In this document: positions 33,789 to 41,481 of the stretch, one piece after another
Layout: every line of letters starts with the position of its first letter
How positions within the stretch are numbered: the stretch's first letter is position 1
From: an uncultured Desulfomicrobiaceae bacterium
Lineage (GTDB): Bacteria > Desulfobacterota > Desulfovibrionia > Desulfovibrionales > Desulfomicrobiaceae
Assembly: GCA_937989665.1 (NCBI GenBank)
Contig: CALKRN010000007.1
Location: forward strand, 1 to 64,000
Direction: 5' to 3'
DNA length: 64,000 nucleotides
Position numbers and translations under genes: made by a program
The notes under the pieces: generated by a model
Databases searched by the model: none
Seen by the model: the letters and a program-made list of their open reading frames with translations, nothing else
Told to the model about the DNA's origin: nothing

Positions 33789-34355
33789 ATGAATATAAAA
33801 ACTAAAATAATAACACAAAAACAGGCGGCTTGGGTCCTCTGGACAACGAGCGGACTCGCCTCGGCAGCAGTACACCTCCTCGTAGGCTTGACTCTCCAAG
33901 GACACTCGATCGGGACCAGTTCCAGTCCTATCATAGACATCGAGATCCACGACCAGCATCCGGCAACCGCGCCAAGCGGCGGCCATGCATCCGGACCCGT
34001 GCTCCTGGCCAACGAAGGGAGTGCGGACCACATCAAACACGGGGCGGAAGCTCGCTTCCTCCATGGTTTGGCCACAGAAGAATTTGTCGAAGACAACTAC
34101 CTCGGCACCTTTTTTTGGCAAGGCGCCACTGTTACCATCCACCGAGATGCCCACGGCCATCTCTGGCTCCATGATGTCACCCACGGCTTCCACCGCCGCC
34201 TCCACCGCTTCAACCGCTTTATCTACGTCTATGGTCCTGACGACGAGCACCCCGAACCCGTGCGCGGATCGGTAACCTTTTTTTCTGATGGAGAACGTAT
34301 TTTCCAATTTCTCTGGCAAGAAGGAGGCAAACGGATGCAGGCGCCACGGCGATAA
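33789..34355 (+). CDS. Hypothetical protein with N-terminal membrane/secretion segment
   Basis: 188 residues, no family recognised. Residues about 12-35 (AAWVLWTTSGLASAAVHLLVG) are hydrophobic and could be a signal or anchor. The rest is His/Asp-rich with a likely beta structure, such as GATVTIHRDAHGHLWLHD, FNRFIYVYGPDDEHPEP and GSVTFFSDGERIFQFLW. The protein-like pattern of the second half is the main support. There is no clear ribosome site before the ATG. The start region is much more AT-rich than the rest. A longer minus-strand frame covers the same DNA but looks less like a protein. Confidence 0.5.
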   Translation: MNIKTKIITQKQAAWVLWTTSGLASAAVHLLVGLTLQGHSIGTSSSPIIDIEIHDQHPATAPSGGHASGPVLLANEGSADHIKHGAEARFLHGLATEEFVEDNYLGTFFWQGATVTIHRDAHGHLWLHDVTHGFHRRLHRFNRFIYVYGPDDEHPEPVRGSVTFFSDGERIFQFLWQEGGKRMQAPRR

Positions 34356-34739
34356 TCCACCCTCCCGCCCAAGGCAGTCCGCTCACCTGGGCAGCGGGAT
34401 AGCGGCACCTCTCCTTACCCAAGACGACGAAGGCCCTCCACCGAAAGCCCTCCAGAAAGAAAGGCGCAAGCACAGAGCATGGAACCTGTCATCCGTGGCC
34501 GCCACCGGGCAACCAGCCCCGTCTTCCTGCTCAAAACCCCACGGAGATTCGCCAGTCCAAGCGGCACAACATCCCACACAGTTTAGCGACGGGGCGTGAT
34601 CGTGCCCCGGCCAGCAATCCCTCTTCAATCCTTCAACCGACCAAAGCGCCAACGCCACGGGACGTATAGCGCGGGCAGCCGCTGGACCGCCGCCCATGAC
34701 TCCGTCATGGCGCCCACGGCGTTGGACGCATCCATCCAT
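34356..34739. other. Intergenic region upstream of tRNA-Val
   Basis: About 384 bp, GC-rich, with no supported gene. A short inverted repeat CCATGAC-TCC-GTCATGG is at about 34694-34710. Confidence 0.45.
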
Positions 34740-34769
34740 TTGACAATCCTTATCCGCCTTTTCTATAGA
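34740..34769 (+). promoter_or_regulatory. Promoter of tRNA-Val
   Basis: Consensus TTGACA (34740-34745), 18 bases, TATAGA (34764-34769), ending 10 bp before the mature tRNA. A good sigma-70 match. Confidence 0.7.
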
Positions 34770-34779
34770 CCGCCTTCGC

Positions 34780-34855
34780 GGGCGGTTAGCTCAGCTGGGA
34801 GAGCGTCGGCCTTACAAGCCGAAAGTCATAGGTTCGATCCCTGTACCGCCCACCA
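34780..34855 (+). tRNA. tRNA-Val, anticodon TAC
   Basis: 76 bases with an encoded CCA end. The acceptor stem pairs GGGCGGT with ACCGCCC, the D arm is GCTC/GAGC, the anticodon stem is TCGGC/GCCGA around CTTACAA (anticodon TAC at 34813-34815), and the T arm contains GGTTCGATCC. A T6 run follows directly and probably ends transcription. Confidence 0.97.
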
Positions 34856-34934
34856 TTTTTTGCGCACATCCAGGCCCTTATTCTTACCCCAACGCGAGAT
34901 AGGTTCGATCCCTGTACCGCCCACTATTTTTTGC
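34828..34934 (+). repeat. 36-bp direct repeat of the tRNA-Val 3' end
   Basis: The last 28 bases of the tRNA plus the following T run (34828-34863) recur at 34899-34934 with one mismatch (ACCA becomes ACTA). Copies are 71 bp apart. A duplicated tRNA 3' end is what integrase-mediated insertion leaves at attachment sites; no integrase gene is nearby. Confidence 0.85.
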
Positions 34935-35462
34935 TCTCCAAAATCCCAGGGCCTTAAGGACACCCCGGTGCCTTCCGCATTTGCGCATCGCTCCAAGTCT
35001 GGCTGAATCAAAGCATCGCTGCCAAACAAAAGGCCGCAGCGTAACCTGCTGCAGAAAAAAGGGCCACGCCCCAGGCAAAAACGCAGCCTGGATGTTGACG
35101 GTGAACGTCCGTACCCTGCTGCAGAAAAAGAGGTCACGCCCTCGCGCACAGGGTCCGCCCCAACGGGAGCTGACGCATTGGGACGACGTGGAGGCCAGCG
35201 CCAGACTTTGCTAGAAAGGACCTTTTTGCCCCGCACTTTGCCCCATAGAACCTTGGGACAACAGGGAAATATCCAAAAACCCGCCCACACGGACCCCTGC
35301 CATTTTTCCTTGTACCGCAGTCTGAACGCTATGGCGAAATGGAGCACAGGTCGCCGAAGCCTACGGCACCATCGCGACACTCAAGCCTGAAGAAATGGAG
35401 CAGTTCGCCCAGGCACGTGGGGCGGCGAAAAAGAATCAAGGCCCAACCAACGAGTCGTCACA
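34935..35462. other. Non-coding region downstream of the tRNA repeat
   Basis: About 530 bp without a supported gene. It holds an imperfect 30-bp repeat pair (listed separately). Near 35355-35450 there is a short frame whose translation (AQVAEAYGTIATLKPEEMEQ) looks protein-like but has no start and may be a gene remnant. Confidence 0.45.
35041..35140 (+). repeat. Imperfect 30-bp direct repeat pair
   Basis: 35041-35070 and 35111-35140 share CCTGCTGCAGAAAAA followed by a GGnCACGCC end, 26 of 30 positions identical, spaced exactly 70 bp. The spacing is close to the 71 bp of the tRNA-derived repeat just upstream. Confidence 0.6.
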
Positions 35463-36344
35463 ATGCACGCCCAAGTGCTGCGCTTGTCCCGCCATTCTCC
35501 CAGCAAAATCCACGCCCGCATCCTCGTCAATGAGGCAACTCGAGCCGTGGACCTCCTCGCCCAGGCCACGGGACTCCCCAAAGCCCGAGTCAAAGACTGC
35601 ATGACCAAAGGTGGGGTATGGCAGCGCCTCCCGCACGCCAAACCCCATCGGGTGCGCCGGGCCACCGCCACGGTGCAGGCCGGCATGATCCTCGAGATCT
35701 GGTACGACGCCACCCTGCTCCAACGCACGCCCCCAGCCCTTACCCCGGTGGGGCGTGGCCCCCAGTGGAGCGTTTGGGCCAAGCCCCCCGGCATCCCCAC
35801 CCACGGCAGCCCCTGGGGCGACCACCTTGCCCTAACCCGCATCACTGCAGCAGCCCTCGGCATCAACCAGGAACTCCATCCGGTATACCGGCTCGACACT
35901 GCTGCCTCGGGGCTTGTCCTTCTTGCTCATACAACGCAGGCCATGGCCGCCTTCTGCCGCCAGATGCGCCAAGGAACACTCACCAAAGAATACACCGCGG
36001 TTCTCCAGGGGGTTGCCCCCTGGCAGGAGCGGATCGTTACCTGCCCCATCGGAGAACAACCCGCCCAGAGCCGGTTTTGCGTCATCGCCAAGGATACCCG
36101 CCGCACCTGGGTCCGGGTCCATCTTGCCACGGGCCGACGCCACCAGATCCGTCGCCACGCCGCCCAAGAGCTCCAAATGCCGGTGGTGGGCGACATTGCC
36201 TTCGGCGGGCCGCCATTCCCCCACCTTTTGCTGGCCTGCACTCGGCTCACCTTCTCGTGTCCCCTTTGCGGGGCACCTGTCCTCCTAGACGTTGAGCCTG
36301 TCGGCTGGCCGTGCCCAGCAACGACCATGGCCGCAAAAAGATAA
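35463..36344 (+). CDS. RluA-family RNA pseudouridine synthase
   Basis: 293 residues. The catalytic motif appears as HPVYRLDTAASGLVLLA (about 140-156), where the Asp of Arg-Leu-Asp is the nucleophile; Tyr replaces the usual His before Arg. VWAKPPGIPTHG is the motif I region, and TGRRHQIRRHAAQ is the conserved C-terminal Arg-His-Gln-Ile-Arg segment. The N-terminus may hold a reduced S4-like domain. The RNA target (rRNA or tRNA) cannot be read from sequence. No ribosome site is evident at the ATG. A CxxC pair near the end (CPLCG) is uncommon in the family. Confidence 0.85.
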   Translation: MHAQVLRLSRHSPSKIHARILVNEATRAVDLLAQATGLPKARVKDCMTKGGVWQRLPHAKPHRVRRATATVQAGMILEIWYDATLLQRTPPALTPVGRGPQWSVWAKPPGIPTHGSPWGDHLALTRITAAALGINQELHPVYRLDTAASGLVLLAHTTQAMAAFCRQMRQGTLTKEYTAVLQGVAPWQERIVTCPIGEQPAQSRFCVIAKDTRRTWVRVHLATGRRHQIRRHAAQELQMPVVGDIAFGGPPFPHLLLACTRLTFSCPLCGAPVLLDVEPVGWPCPATTMAAKR

Positions 36345-36394
36345 CCCCAGCACAAGAAAAGTTCCGTATTTGTAGGACGTTTTCAGAGAGAACT

Positions 36395-36430
36395 CCCCGT
36401 GGCCCCAAGGGGTGTCTCAGGGCCACGGGG
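36395..36430 (-). terminator. Hairpin downstream of clpB
   Basis: CCCCGTGGCCC (36395-36405) pairs perfectly with GGGCCACGGGG (36420-36430). It lies 11 bp after the clpB stop on the minus strand. No T tract follows, so it may protect the mRNA end or act with Rho. Confidence 0.5.
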
Positions 36431-36440
36431 GTGCCGTGCC

Positions 36441-39047
36441 TCACGAAGATGAGGCGATGTGGAAAGCAAGCTCGCCGTTGGCCACATCCACCGTCACCGC
36501 TTGGCCATCGCGCAGGGCCCCGGCAATGATCTGCCGCGCCAACGGGGTCTCGAGGTGGGTTTGGAGGAAGCGCAACAGCGGTCGGGCGCCGTACACCGGA
36601 TCGTAAGCCTCGCGCGCAATCCACTCTCGCGCCTCATCGGTGAGCATAATCTGGATATGCCGCTCCTCGAGACGCTCCTGAAGTCGACGCATCTGGAGGT
36701 CCACAATGCGCTTCACCTGCTCTATCAAGAGCGGCTTAAAGAGGACAATCTCGTCGATGCGGTTTAGAAACTCAGGCCGAAAATGGCGACGTAATTCCTG
36801 AAGCACAGCATCACGCACCCCAGGACGAAGCTCCCCTTCAGGAGTTATCCCATCAAGAAGCAATGGAGAACCAATATTGGACGTCAAGATAATAGTTGTA
36901 TTCTTGAAATCGACTGTACGTCCATGGCTATCCGTAAGACGACCGTCATCGAGGATTTGTAGCAGGGCGTTAAAGACATCAGGATGTGCCTTTTCAATCT
37001 CATCAAAGAGTACGACGCTGTAGGGCTTGCGCCGTACAGCCTCTGTAAGCTGTCCTCCTTCGTCATAACCCACATATCCAGGCGGCGCCCCAATGAGTCG
37101 GGCCACAGAGTGCTTTTCCATATATTCGCTCATGTCCAGACGCACCATATTGTCTTCGCTATCAAAGAGGGTTTGAGCAAGGGTCTTACAGAGTTCCGTC
37201 TTACCAACCCCCGTGGGACCAAGGAAGAGAAAAGAGCCGATGGGGCGGTTGGGGTTCTTTAGCCCAGCCCGTGCCCGCAGCACGGCGTCAGCCACGGCCT
37301 GTACGGCCTCGTCCTGGCCCACCACGCGCTCATGGAGGACGTCCGCCAGTTTGAGGAGTTTTTCCCGCTCCCCTTCGAGGAGCTTGGTGACCGGGATCCC
37401 GGTCCATTTGGAGACAATGGCAGCCACGTCATCAGGCCCGACTTCTTCTCGCAGCAGGCGTTTTTCTTCCGCTGTCCCCGACTGAGTCTCGGCCAACCGG
37501 CGCTCCAAATCAGCCAACGTGCCATAGCGCAATGCTGCGGCCCGATTGAGGTCGTACTCCCGTTCTGCCTGCTCGATGGCCATACGGGTGCGTTCGATTT
37601 CCTCCTTGATTTGACGCACGCCTTCGATGGCGGCCTTTTCTTTTTCCCATTGCGCCCGCAAAGCCGCTTGCCCTTCGTGCAGATCCGCAAGTTCGCGTTC
37701 AAGCTTAGAGAGGCGCTCCTTCGAGGCAGCATCCGTCTCCCGGCGCAGGGCCTCGCGTTCGATCTCCAGCTGCATGATCTTGCGGTTGATCTCGTCGAGC
37801 TCTGTGGGCAGGGAGTCGATCTCTGTGCGGATCATCGCCGCTGCTTCGTCGATGAGGTCAATGGCCTTATCGGGCAGGTGGCGATCGGAAATGTAGCGCT
37901 GCGAGAGGATGACTGCCGTCACCAACGCCGTATCGGCGATCCGCACCCCGTGATGGACCTCAAAGCGCTCGCGCAGACCACGCAGGATGGAGATGGCATC
38001 CTCCACACTGGGCTCATCCACCAAGACCGGCTGAAAGCGGCGCTCGAGGGCTGGGTCTTTTTCGATGTATTTGCGATACTCATCGAGGGTTGTAGCGCCA
38101 ATGCAGTGCAGCTCGCCACGAGCGAGCATGGGTTTGAGGAGGTTGCCCGCATCCATGGCCCCCTCGGCCTTGCCAGCCCCGACGATGGTGTGGAGCTCGT
38201 CGATAAAGAGGATGATCCGGCCCTCCGACGCCTGGACCTCCTTGAGGACCGCCTTGAGGCGTTCTTCAAACTCCCCGCGGTACTTGGCCCCAGCAATGAG
38301 GGCGCCCATGTCCAGGGCAAAGATGCTCTTATCTTTGAGCCCTTCGGGCACATCCTGATTGAGAATGCGCTGGGCTAAGCCTTCCACGATGGCGGTTTTC
38401 CCGACCCCCGCCTCACCGATGAGCACGGGATTGTTCTTCGTGCGGCGAGAGAGGATGCGGATGCAGCGCCGGATCTCGCCGTCGCGGCCAATGACCGGGT
38501 CCAGCTTTCCCCGCCGGGCCTCATCGACCAAATCGCGACCGTACTTCTTGAGGGCTTCGTAGGTCTCCTCAGGATTGGCCGAGGTCACCCGCTGGTTGCC
38601 TCGCACCGCGGCCATGGCGGCGAGCACATTGTCTTTGGTGATGGCGGCATCGGCGAAAACCCGGCCCACACCCGTGGATTGAGGCTCGTCGAGCAAGGCC
38701 AAAAGGAGATGCTCTACACTGACATATTCGTCCTTCAGCGTGCGAGCGAGTTCTTGGGCCCGCACAAGCACCTGGCTTGCCCGTTGGGTGAGATACACCT
38801 GCCCTGGCTGCACCCCAGGGCCACTCACCTGCGGAATTCGCGCAAGCTCTGCCTCTACGGCCTCAAGGAGGCGCCGCGGTTGGACCCCTGCCTGTTCAAG
38901 GATGCGCGGGACAAGCCCGTCTTCCTGCTCCAAAAGGGTGGCCAACAGATGTTCGGCATCCACTGTCTGATGGCCCCGACGCACCGCTGTCGCCTGCGCC
39001 GCGGCCAATGCTTCCTGGGATTTCTGGGTAAACCGATTGAGATCCAT
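36441..39047 (-). CDS. clpB: ATP-dependent disaggregase ClpB
   Basis: 868 residues, full length for ClpB. The N-domain is at 1-145, the first AAA module has Walker [14 protein letters not shown] and Walker [10 protein letters not shown]. The long coiled-coil middle domain spans about 410-525 (ISRE/KE-rich, with [18 protein letters not shown]), and the second AAA module has [12 protein letters not shown] and [11 protein letters not shown]. It works with DnaK and J-proteins to dissolve aggregates. It is the last gene of cbpA-cbpM-clpB. A stretch in the second AAA domain is AT-rich compared with the rest of the gene. Confidence 0.97.
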   Translation of the reverse strand: MDLNRFTQKSQEALAAAQATAVRRGHQTVDAEHLLATLLEQEDGLVPRILEQAGVQPRRLLEAVEAELARIPQVSGPGVQPGQVYLTQRASQVLVRAQELARTLKDEYVSVEHLLLALLDEPQSTGVGRVFADAAITKDNVLAAMAAVRGNQRVTSANPEETYEALKKYGRDLVDEARRGKLDPVIGRDGEIRRCIRILSRRTKNNPVLIGEAGVGKTAIVEGLAQRILNQDVPEGLKDKSIFALDMGALIAGAKYRGEFEERLKAVLKEVQASEGRIILFIDELHTIVGAGKAEGAMDAGNLLKPMLARGELHCIGATTLDEYRKYIEKDPALERRFQPVLVDEPSVEDAISILRGLRERFEVHHGVRIADTALVTAVILSQRYISDRHLPDKAIDLIDEAAAMIRTEIDSLPTELDEINRKIMQLEIEREALRRETDAASKERLSKLERELADLHEGQAALRAQWEKEKAAIEGVRQIKEEIERTRMAIEQAEREYDLNRAAALRYGTLADLERRLAETQSGTAEEKRLLREEVGPDDVAAIVSKWTGIPVTKLLEGEREKLLKLADVLHERVVGQDEAVQAVADAVLRARAGLKNPNRPIGSFLFLGPTGVGKTELCKTLAQTLFDSEDNMVRLDMSEYMEKHSVARLIGAPPGYVGYDEGGQLTEAVRRKPYSVVLFDEIEKAHPDVFNALLQILDDGRLTDSHGRTVDFKNTTIILTSNIGSPLLLDGITPEGELRPGVRDAVLQELRRHFRPEFLNRIDEIVLFKPLLIEQVKRIVDLQMRRLQERLEERHIQIMLTDEAREWIAREAYDPVYGARPLLRFLQTHLETPLARQIIAGALRDGQAVTVDVANGELAFHIASSS

Positions 39048-39058
39048 GGGATCCTCCT

Positions 39059-39376
39059 TTAAAGCGCTGCCAATGTGCGCAATTCCTGGATGCGGCGCTC
39101 CAGTCTTTCAATACGATGCAATAAATCGACGATGATGGTCCCGGCGATGGGCGAGAGTTCAAAATCAGCGCATAACCGGACATATTTCCGGACCCGAGAA
39201 ACATCTCGCCCCAAAAAGAGCATTTCCTCCTGGGCCGTCCGGAGAGGCGCTACCCACTCCATACGGATCAACTCCATAAGCTCTTCTTCACCAATGCCCG
39301 TGAGCTCGAGAAATTCCATCTTCGTGATGCAATCCGAGGCCACGGGCATGGACGACCACGTGCGAAGCAAGGTCAT
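39059..39376 (-). CDS. cbpM: CbpM-type chaperone modulator
   Basis: 105 residues. The MerR-like core ([23 protein letters not shown]) and the C-terminal helix [18 protein letters not shown] match CbpM. CbpM binds the J-domain of CbpA and inhibits it. It lies directly between cbpA and clpB, the usual arrangement, 11 bp before clpB. Confidence 0.85.
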   Translation of the reverse strand: MTLLRTWSSMPVASDCITKMEFLELTGIGEEELMELIRMEWVAPLRTAQEEMLFLGRDVSRVRKYVRLCADFELSPIAGTIIVDLLHRIERLERRIQELRTLAAL

Positions 39377-39385
39377 GCTGGCCTC

Positions 39386-40345
39386 CTAACTCCTGGCAGC
39401 AAACGTGGATACCCGCGCAAGCTCCTGCCAGAGGCTGCGCTCGCGCTCGGTAAGGTTCTTAGGGGAACGAATGACCACCCGCACCAATTGGTCACCCCGA
39501 CTCCCTTTTGTGCCCAACCCCCGCCCCGGGATACGGATCTTCTGTCCGCTACTAATACCCGGGGGCACCTTAAGATCCACTTCTCCTTCCAGCGTGGGGA
39601 CCCGCACACTTGTGCCGAGGACGGCTTCCCAGGGGGCCAGACGCAGGTCAAAGACAACATCATTACCTGCCACCTTGAACACGGGATGTGGTGCAAGCTC
39701 CACCCGCAAGTACAGGTCTCCCGCCGGCCCGCCGCCCACTCCCGGTTCGCCTTGACCGGCCAGGCGGATCTTAGCGCCGTCCTTCACCCCAGCGGGGATG
39801 TGCACCTGCAGGGTGCGCGGCACAAAGTGCCACCGGCCATCCGCACCAAGGGAGCGCTCCTGAAGGGTGATGGTCTTTGCCCCACCACGATAGGCCTCTT
39901 CCAAAGACAGGGTCAGCGGCACTTCCGCATCCTGGCCACGAGCCCGTCGCCCAGAAAAACCACCGAACGTCGCCCCACTGAAACCGCCGCCCGCGGCGTC
40001 AAAACCGGGCGAACCAAAAAACATCTCAAAGAAATCGCTAAACCCGGAGCCGCCAAAGCCCGAGCTATGAAAGCGAATGTTCTCAAAACCAGGTGGTGGT
40101 TGGAAATGTTGCCCTTCCTTCCAATTCGGCCCCAAGGAATCATAGAGCTTCCGCTTTTCTGGATCTTTGAGGACTTCGTAGGCCTCGTTGATTTCTTTAA
40201 ATTTTGCCTCTGCCTGCGGATTGCCTGGATTTAAGTCAGGATGGTATTTGCGTGCCAGCTTTTTGAAGGCGCGAGAAATCTCCTCTTGGGTGGCAGTGCG
40301 AGGAACTTCGAGCAGCTTATAATAATCCTTATATTCCACAGCCAT
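39386..40345 (-). CDS. cbpA: DnaJ-class co-chaperone CbpA
   Basis: 319 residues. The J-domain spans about 5-70 with the HPD motif in RKYHPDLNPGN. A Gly/Phe-rich linker follows (GFGGSGFSDFFEMFFG), and then the two C-terminal client-binding domains (VPLTLSLEEAYRGGAK to the end). There is no zinc-finger domain, which separates CbpA from DnaJ. It stimulates DnaK and feeds clients to ClpB. The ATG at 40345 has CAAGGAG upstream. A possible promoter, TTGACT-N16-TATGGG, lies at 40378-40405 on the minus strand. Confidence 0.92.
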   Translation of the reverse strand: MAVEYKDYYKLLEVPRTATQEEISRAFKKLARKYHPDLNPGNPQAEAKFKEINEAYEVLKDPEKRKLYDSLGPNWKEGQHFQPPPGFENIRFHSSGFGGSGFSDFFEMFFGSPGFDAAGGGFSGATFGGFSGRRARGQDAEVPLTLSLEEAYRGGAKTITLQERSLGADGRWHFVPRTLQVHIPAGVKDGAKIRLAGQGEPGVGGGPAGDLYLRVELAPHPVFKVAGNDVVFDLRLAPWEAVLGTSVRVPTLEGEVDLKVPPGISSGQKIRIPGRGLGTKGSRGDQLVRVVIRSPKNLTERERSLWQELARVSTFAARS

Positions 40346-40401
40346 AACCGCTCCTTGGCAGTTTTCGAGTTTTCCTTCCCATAACCGTTTTTCCCCAAGA
40401 G

Positions 40402-41001
40402 TCAACGTTTTGACACATGTTCCATCACCGCTGCCACGACCATTGCCAATGGCCGCCCTAAATACGGCCATAAGGCAGTATCCTCCACCCCCAACCGCTC
40501 GGCAAGCACCGCTCGAAAATATCTCTCTCGTCGGGCAGTCTCCAATGCAAGGCCCTGGGTGGCAGGGTTCATGGCCTGGGCCACAGTCTGAGCAGCAGGA
40601 TAGCTCGCTTCATGCTCGGCAATGACCTGTGCCAGGGCGCTGCCCGGGACAACAATCGCCGCACGCGTAAGGGGTGGCATCTCCATCACTTCAAGGATGG
40701 CTGCCGTATTCCAACACGCCAAGGCCCGACACTCTGCAGGGCGATGGGTATAGCAGGAGCACGAACGGCTGGCAGGATCAAAAAAGTGGCAGGACCACCC
40801 ATCTGCCTGCCCTCGCACCTTGAGCATCTCCGTAGGCGTAGGGTGTAGCCCCTGGAGACGAGGGTCCCACACTAGCTCCCCGGCACGCACACAGACCAAG
40901 TGGTCCACGGCAAGAGCGCCTGATTGCAAAAGCGCACGATCTACCTCCCGCAACGTCGGGCCATTGGTCCGACAACACGCCCCACAACGCTGGCATTCCA
41001 T
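40402..41001 (-). CDS. YkgJ-family cysteine cluster protein
   Basis: 199 residues. It opens with MECQRCGACCR, the CxxCxxCC start of this family (once UPF0153), and continues WSCHFFD, SCSCYTHRPAECRALACW. The eight-Cys pattern suggests a bound zinc or iron-sulfur cluster. Function is not established. The ATG at 41001 follows GGGGGAAG and is preferred over one six codons upstream. A second member of the family lies in the dsr locus at 46895-47560. Confidence 0.85.
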   Translation of the reverse strand: MECQRCGACCRTNGPTLREVDRALLQSGALAVDHLVCVRAGELVWDPRLQGLHPTPTEMLKVRGQADGWSCHFFDPASRSCSCYTHRPAECRALACWNTAAILEVMEMPPLTRAAIVVPGSALAQVIAEHEASYPAAQTVAQAMNPATQGLALETARRERYFRAVLAERLGVEDTALWPYLGRPLAMVVAAVMEHVSKR

Positions 41002-41020
41002 ACTTCCCCCAAGTCCCATA

Positions 41021-41050
41021 AAAAAAGCCGGAACTTGCTCCGGCTTTTTT
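41021..41050. terminator. Bidirectional terminator
   Basis: AAAAAAGCCGGA and TCCGGCTTTTTT form a perfect 12-bp stem with a 6-base loop. On the minus strand it ends the transcript of the 116-residue gene at the tail of the dsrABD-cbiA run. Confidence 0.9.
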
Positions 41051-41067
41051 GTCCACCACGGCAGCAG

Positions 41068-41418
41068 TCACTGCCCGAACATCTCTTGTTCCAACCACGT
41101 TCGGATAGCGGGATTCACCGGATACACGCCTTTATGCCCATATACGCTCGTGACAAAATCCCGGGCAAGGGGTTCGGGCAAGGCAAGCTCCATCAATTCT
41201 TCGGCGCCATCCGAGTTGCGGCGCACCAGCGTCACCGTGGGCGGGTTTTTCCAGGTATTGACCACAAAATAATTGGAATGATCGCTCTTCCCGCGAACGG
41301 CATGCTGGTAACCTCCACGGTAGCCATTATTCCCCCACTCCAAATACAACGCCACAGCATCCTCGGGCGTCATCTCCCAGTCAATGACCAAATCTTTGAA
41401 GCGACGCAGCTGGCCCAT
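41068..41418 (-). CDS. Uncharacterised 116-residue protein at the end of the dsr locus
   Basis: The product begins MGQLRRFKDLVIDWEMTPED and continues AVALYLEWGNNGYRGG, SNYFVVNTWKNPPTVTLVRR and GHKGVYPVNPAIRTWL. It is soluble with no Cys cluster. The strongly protein-like sequence suggests a real conserved family, which I believe I have seen in other sulfate reducers but cannot name. GGAGGAGGAG precedes the ATG. It has its own likely promoter overlapping the end of cbiA and is closed by a strong terminator, so it may be expressed apart from dsrABD. Confidence 0.8.
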   Translation of the reverse strand: MGQLRRFKDLVIDWEMTPEDAVALYLEWGNNGYRGGYQHAVRGKSDHSNYFVVNTWKNPPTVTLVRRNSDGAEELMELALPEPLARDFVTSVYGHKGVYPVNPAIRTWLEQEMFGQ

Positions 41419-41452
41419 ACGCTCCTCCTCCATAAATGGGTGTTGTCTTTCT

Positions 41453-41481
41453 CATTTAGGAATCATTCTCTTTTGCGTCAA
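41453..41481 (-). promoter_or_regulatory. Promoter of the 116-residue gene
   Basis: Minus strand TTGACG (41481-41476), 17 bases, TAAATG (41458-41453), about 35 bp before the start codon. The -35 box overlaps the cbiA stop region. Confidence 0.5.

Noticed and set aside
33690-34319. A minus-strand frame of about 209 codons opposite the 188-residue gene
   Set aside because: Low protein-like character and a Lys/Phe-rich tail over AT-rich intergenic DNA; the plus-strand frame is more convincing though still uncertain.
34826-35380. A minus-strand frame of about 184 codons ending in AVQGSNL
   Set aside because: Its end is the antisense of the tRNA 3' region, a common false annotation; the rest matches the repeat tract.
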